Source: JAADHY01 sp964428935 (lineage in GTDB: Bacteria; Planctomycetota; Planctomycetia; Planctomycetales; Planctomycetaceae). Taken from it: a stretch of 14,380 nucleotides of DNA. Of the stretch, positions 13,586 through 14,380 are shown piece by piece (the stretch's first letter is position 1; each line of letters begins with the position of its first letter). Position numbers and translations under genes: made by a program. Under the pieces are notes generated by a model. That model had not been told where the DNA came from. It did not search any database and saw only the letters and a program-made list of their open reading frames with translations. The stretch is taken from contig CAYSAG010000116.1 of the NCBI GenBank assembly GCA_964428935.1, positions 1 to 14,380 on the forward strand, given 5' to 3'.

Positions 13586-14380
13586 ATGGAAAAGTCGCTC
13601 GACCGGAAACTTCGCAGCATTCACGCGGACCCCTCCGGGTCGAAAGAGTTCATCTTGGCCGATGCCAAAGACGCCGACATGGCCTTCGGCATTGGAGCTC
13701 CCGGCAAGTCGCCGGAACGACACGACGGCGAAGTCCGGTTTCGGTCGCTGGCCGAGTACCGGGAGCAGATTCGGCAGGTGGTGCGGCAGGGACTGGTCGA
13801 CATTGTCCTCATGTCGCCCAGTACCAGCGAACTGCTGACGATCGAGGAGCGGCTGTTCGACAACTCGCCGGTGACGCCCGCCGCTCGAGCCAACGACACG
13901 ACCGACATTCACCTGCCCCGCGGCGGACGCTACCACCTTCAGCCGTCGCGTCCTTTCCGAACGGCCAACATCGACCATCTGCAGTGCGGACACATCGACT
14001 GTCGTCCGGAGGAGCGACGGCTGGGCGTCGACCTGGGGCTGTACTCCATCACGTTCAACAACGACGCCGGGCCAGACGTCGAGACACTGCAGCGGTTCAA
14101 GGAGTTCCGGGAAGAAGCCGAACGCAAAGGCTTTCGTTACTTTCTCGAAATCTTCGACCCCAACGTGCCCGACGCCGTCGGGCCTGAACTGACTCCCGGC
14201 TTCGTCAACGACCTGATCGCTCGCACGCTGGCCGGCGTCACCAAGTCGGCCCGACCACTCTTCCTGAAAATGGTCTACCACGGACCAAGGGCCATGGAAG
14301 AGCTGGTCAACTACGACCCACACTTGGTCGTGGGCATTCTGGGGGGAGCGGCCGGCACGACCCTGGATGCTTTTCAGCTT
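13586..14380 (+). CDS. TIM-barrel-like protein, class I aldolase-like (3' end outside the window)
   Basis: 265 codons are open to the window edge, so the gene is incomplete at its C-terminus. ATG 13586 is ten bases after GGGAG; an ATG at 13579 lies in another frame and leads to an Arg-rich product. The N-terminus KEFILADAKDADMAFGIGAPG (20-40) and later FRYFLEIFDPNVPDA (183-197), PLFLKMVYHGPRAMEEL (224-240) and VVGILGGAAGTTLDAF (248-263) suggest alternating barrel strands. The last is a Gly-rich phosphate-binding type loop, and Lys228 lies where DeoC/LacD/DhnA-type aldolases carry their Schiff-base lysine. This is pattern resemblance, not proof. No encapsulation peptide is seen at the N-terminus. 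Position after the class II aldolase and the 79-base gap suggest it belongs to the operon; sugar-phosphate metabolism is the likely theme. Confidence 0.8.
   Translation, partial: MEKSLDRKLRSIHADPSGSKEFILADAKDADMAFGIGAPGKSPERHDGEVRFRSLAEYREQIRQVVRQGLVDIVLMSPSTSELLTIEERLFDNSPVTPAARANDTTDIHLPRGGRYHLQPSRPFRTANIDHLQCGHIDCRPEERRLGVDLGLYSITFNNDAGPDVETLQRFKEFREEAERKGFRYFLEIFDPNVPDAVGPELTPGFVNDLIARTLAGVTKSARPLFLKMVYHGPRAMEELVNYDPHLVVGILGGAAGTTLDAFQL

Noticed and set aside
13579..14187. 202-aa frame starting MSNGKVARPETS at the right end
   Set aside because: It is seven bases upstream and in another frame from the open TIM-barrel-like gene, is Arg/Ser-rich, and stops inside it.
1..14380. tRNA/rRNA genes, CRISPR arrays, insertion sequences or integrase genes
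   Set aside because: None was seen on reading both strands: no spaced repeats, no transposase or integrase motifs and no tRNA-like folds.

Overview
The window is GC-rich bacterial DNA from what looks like a planctomycete. The strongest reason is a bacterial microcompartment (BMC) operon of the Planctomycetes-Verrucomicrobia (PV) type. It pairs a DeoR regulator, PduL, two BMC-H and three BMC-P shell proteins with an acetate-kinase-family enzyme, a CoA-acylating aldehyde dehydrogenase and a class II aldolase, and has no B12 diol dehydratase or glycyl-radical enzyme. Assignment to the phylum is an inference from operon content and the style of the flanking hypothetical proteins. I cannot name the species.

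Left flank (1-4118): this part is a mixed neighbourhood unrelated to the operon. It holds a secreted cysteine/proline-rich protein on the minus strand with a good intrinsic terminator, a 727-base gap with no convincing gene, a YbgC-type hot-dog thioesterase on the minus strand, a divergent membrane-anchored protein of unknown function, and purN. A 530-base non-coding stretch separates purN from the operon and ends in a candidate operator, promoter and strong ribosome binding site.

BMC operon (4649 to beyond 14380): all genes are on the plus strand. The order is deoR-type regulator, pduL, BMC-H1, BMC-H2, acetate-kinase-like, BMC-P1, small four-helix membrane protein, aldehyde dehydrogenase, BMC-P2, a 232-aa protein with an encapsulation peptide, BMC-P3, class II aldolase with a C-terminal encapsulation peptide, and a TIM-barrel-like protein cut by the window end. 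Gaps range from a 4-base overlap to about 190 bases. I found no T-tract terminator inside, so one long transcript is plausible.

How the genes work together, from the known PV pathway plus inference: the aldolase splits L-fuculose-1-phosphate or L-rhamnulose-1-phosphate into DHAP and L-lactaldehyde. The dehydrogenase converts lactaldehyde to lactyl-CoA, PduL exchanges CoA for phosphate, and the kinase recovers ATP and releases lactate. Four proteins carry a matching short amphipathic helix (a V-L-x-x-L pattern) that should target them to the shell lumen. The sugar isomerase and kinase, and the alcohol or lactate dehydrogenase that would recycle NAD, are not in the window.

Points most worth a second look are the altered catalytic residues of the kinase, the orphan 232-aa cargo protein with a degenerate RpiB-like tail, the membrane protein inside a BMC operon, the palindromes directly behind both BMC-H genes, and the unassigned TIM-barrel protein at the right edge.
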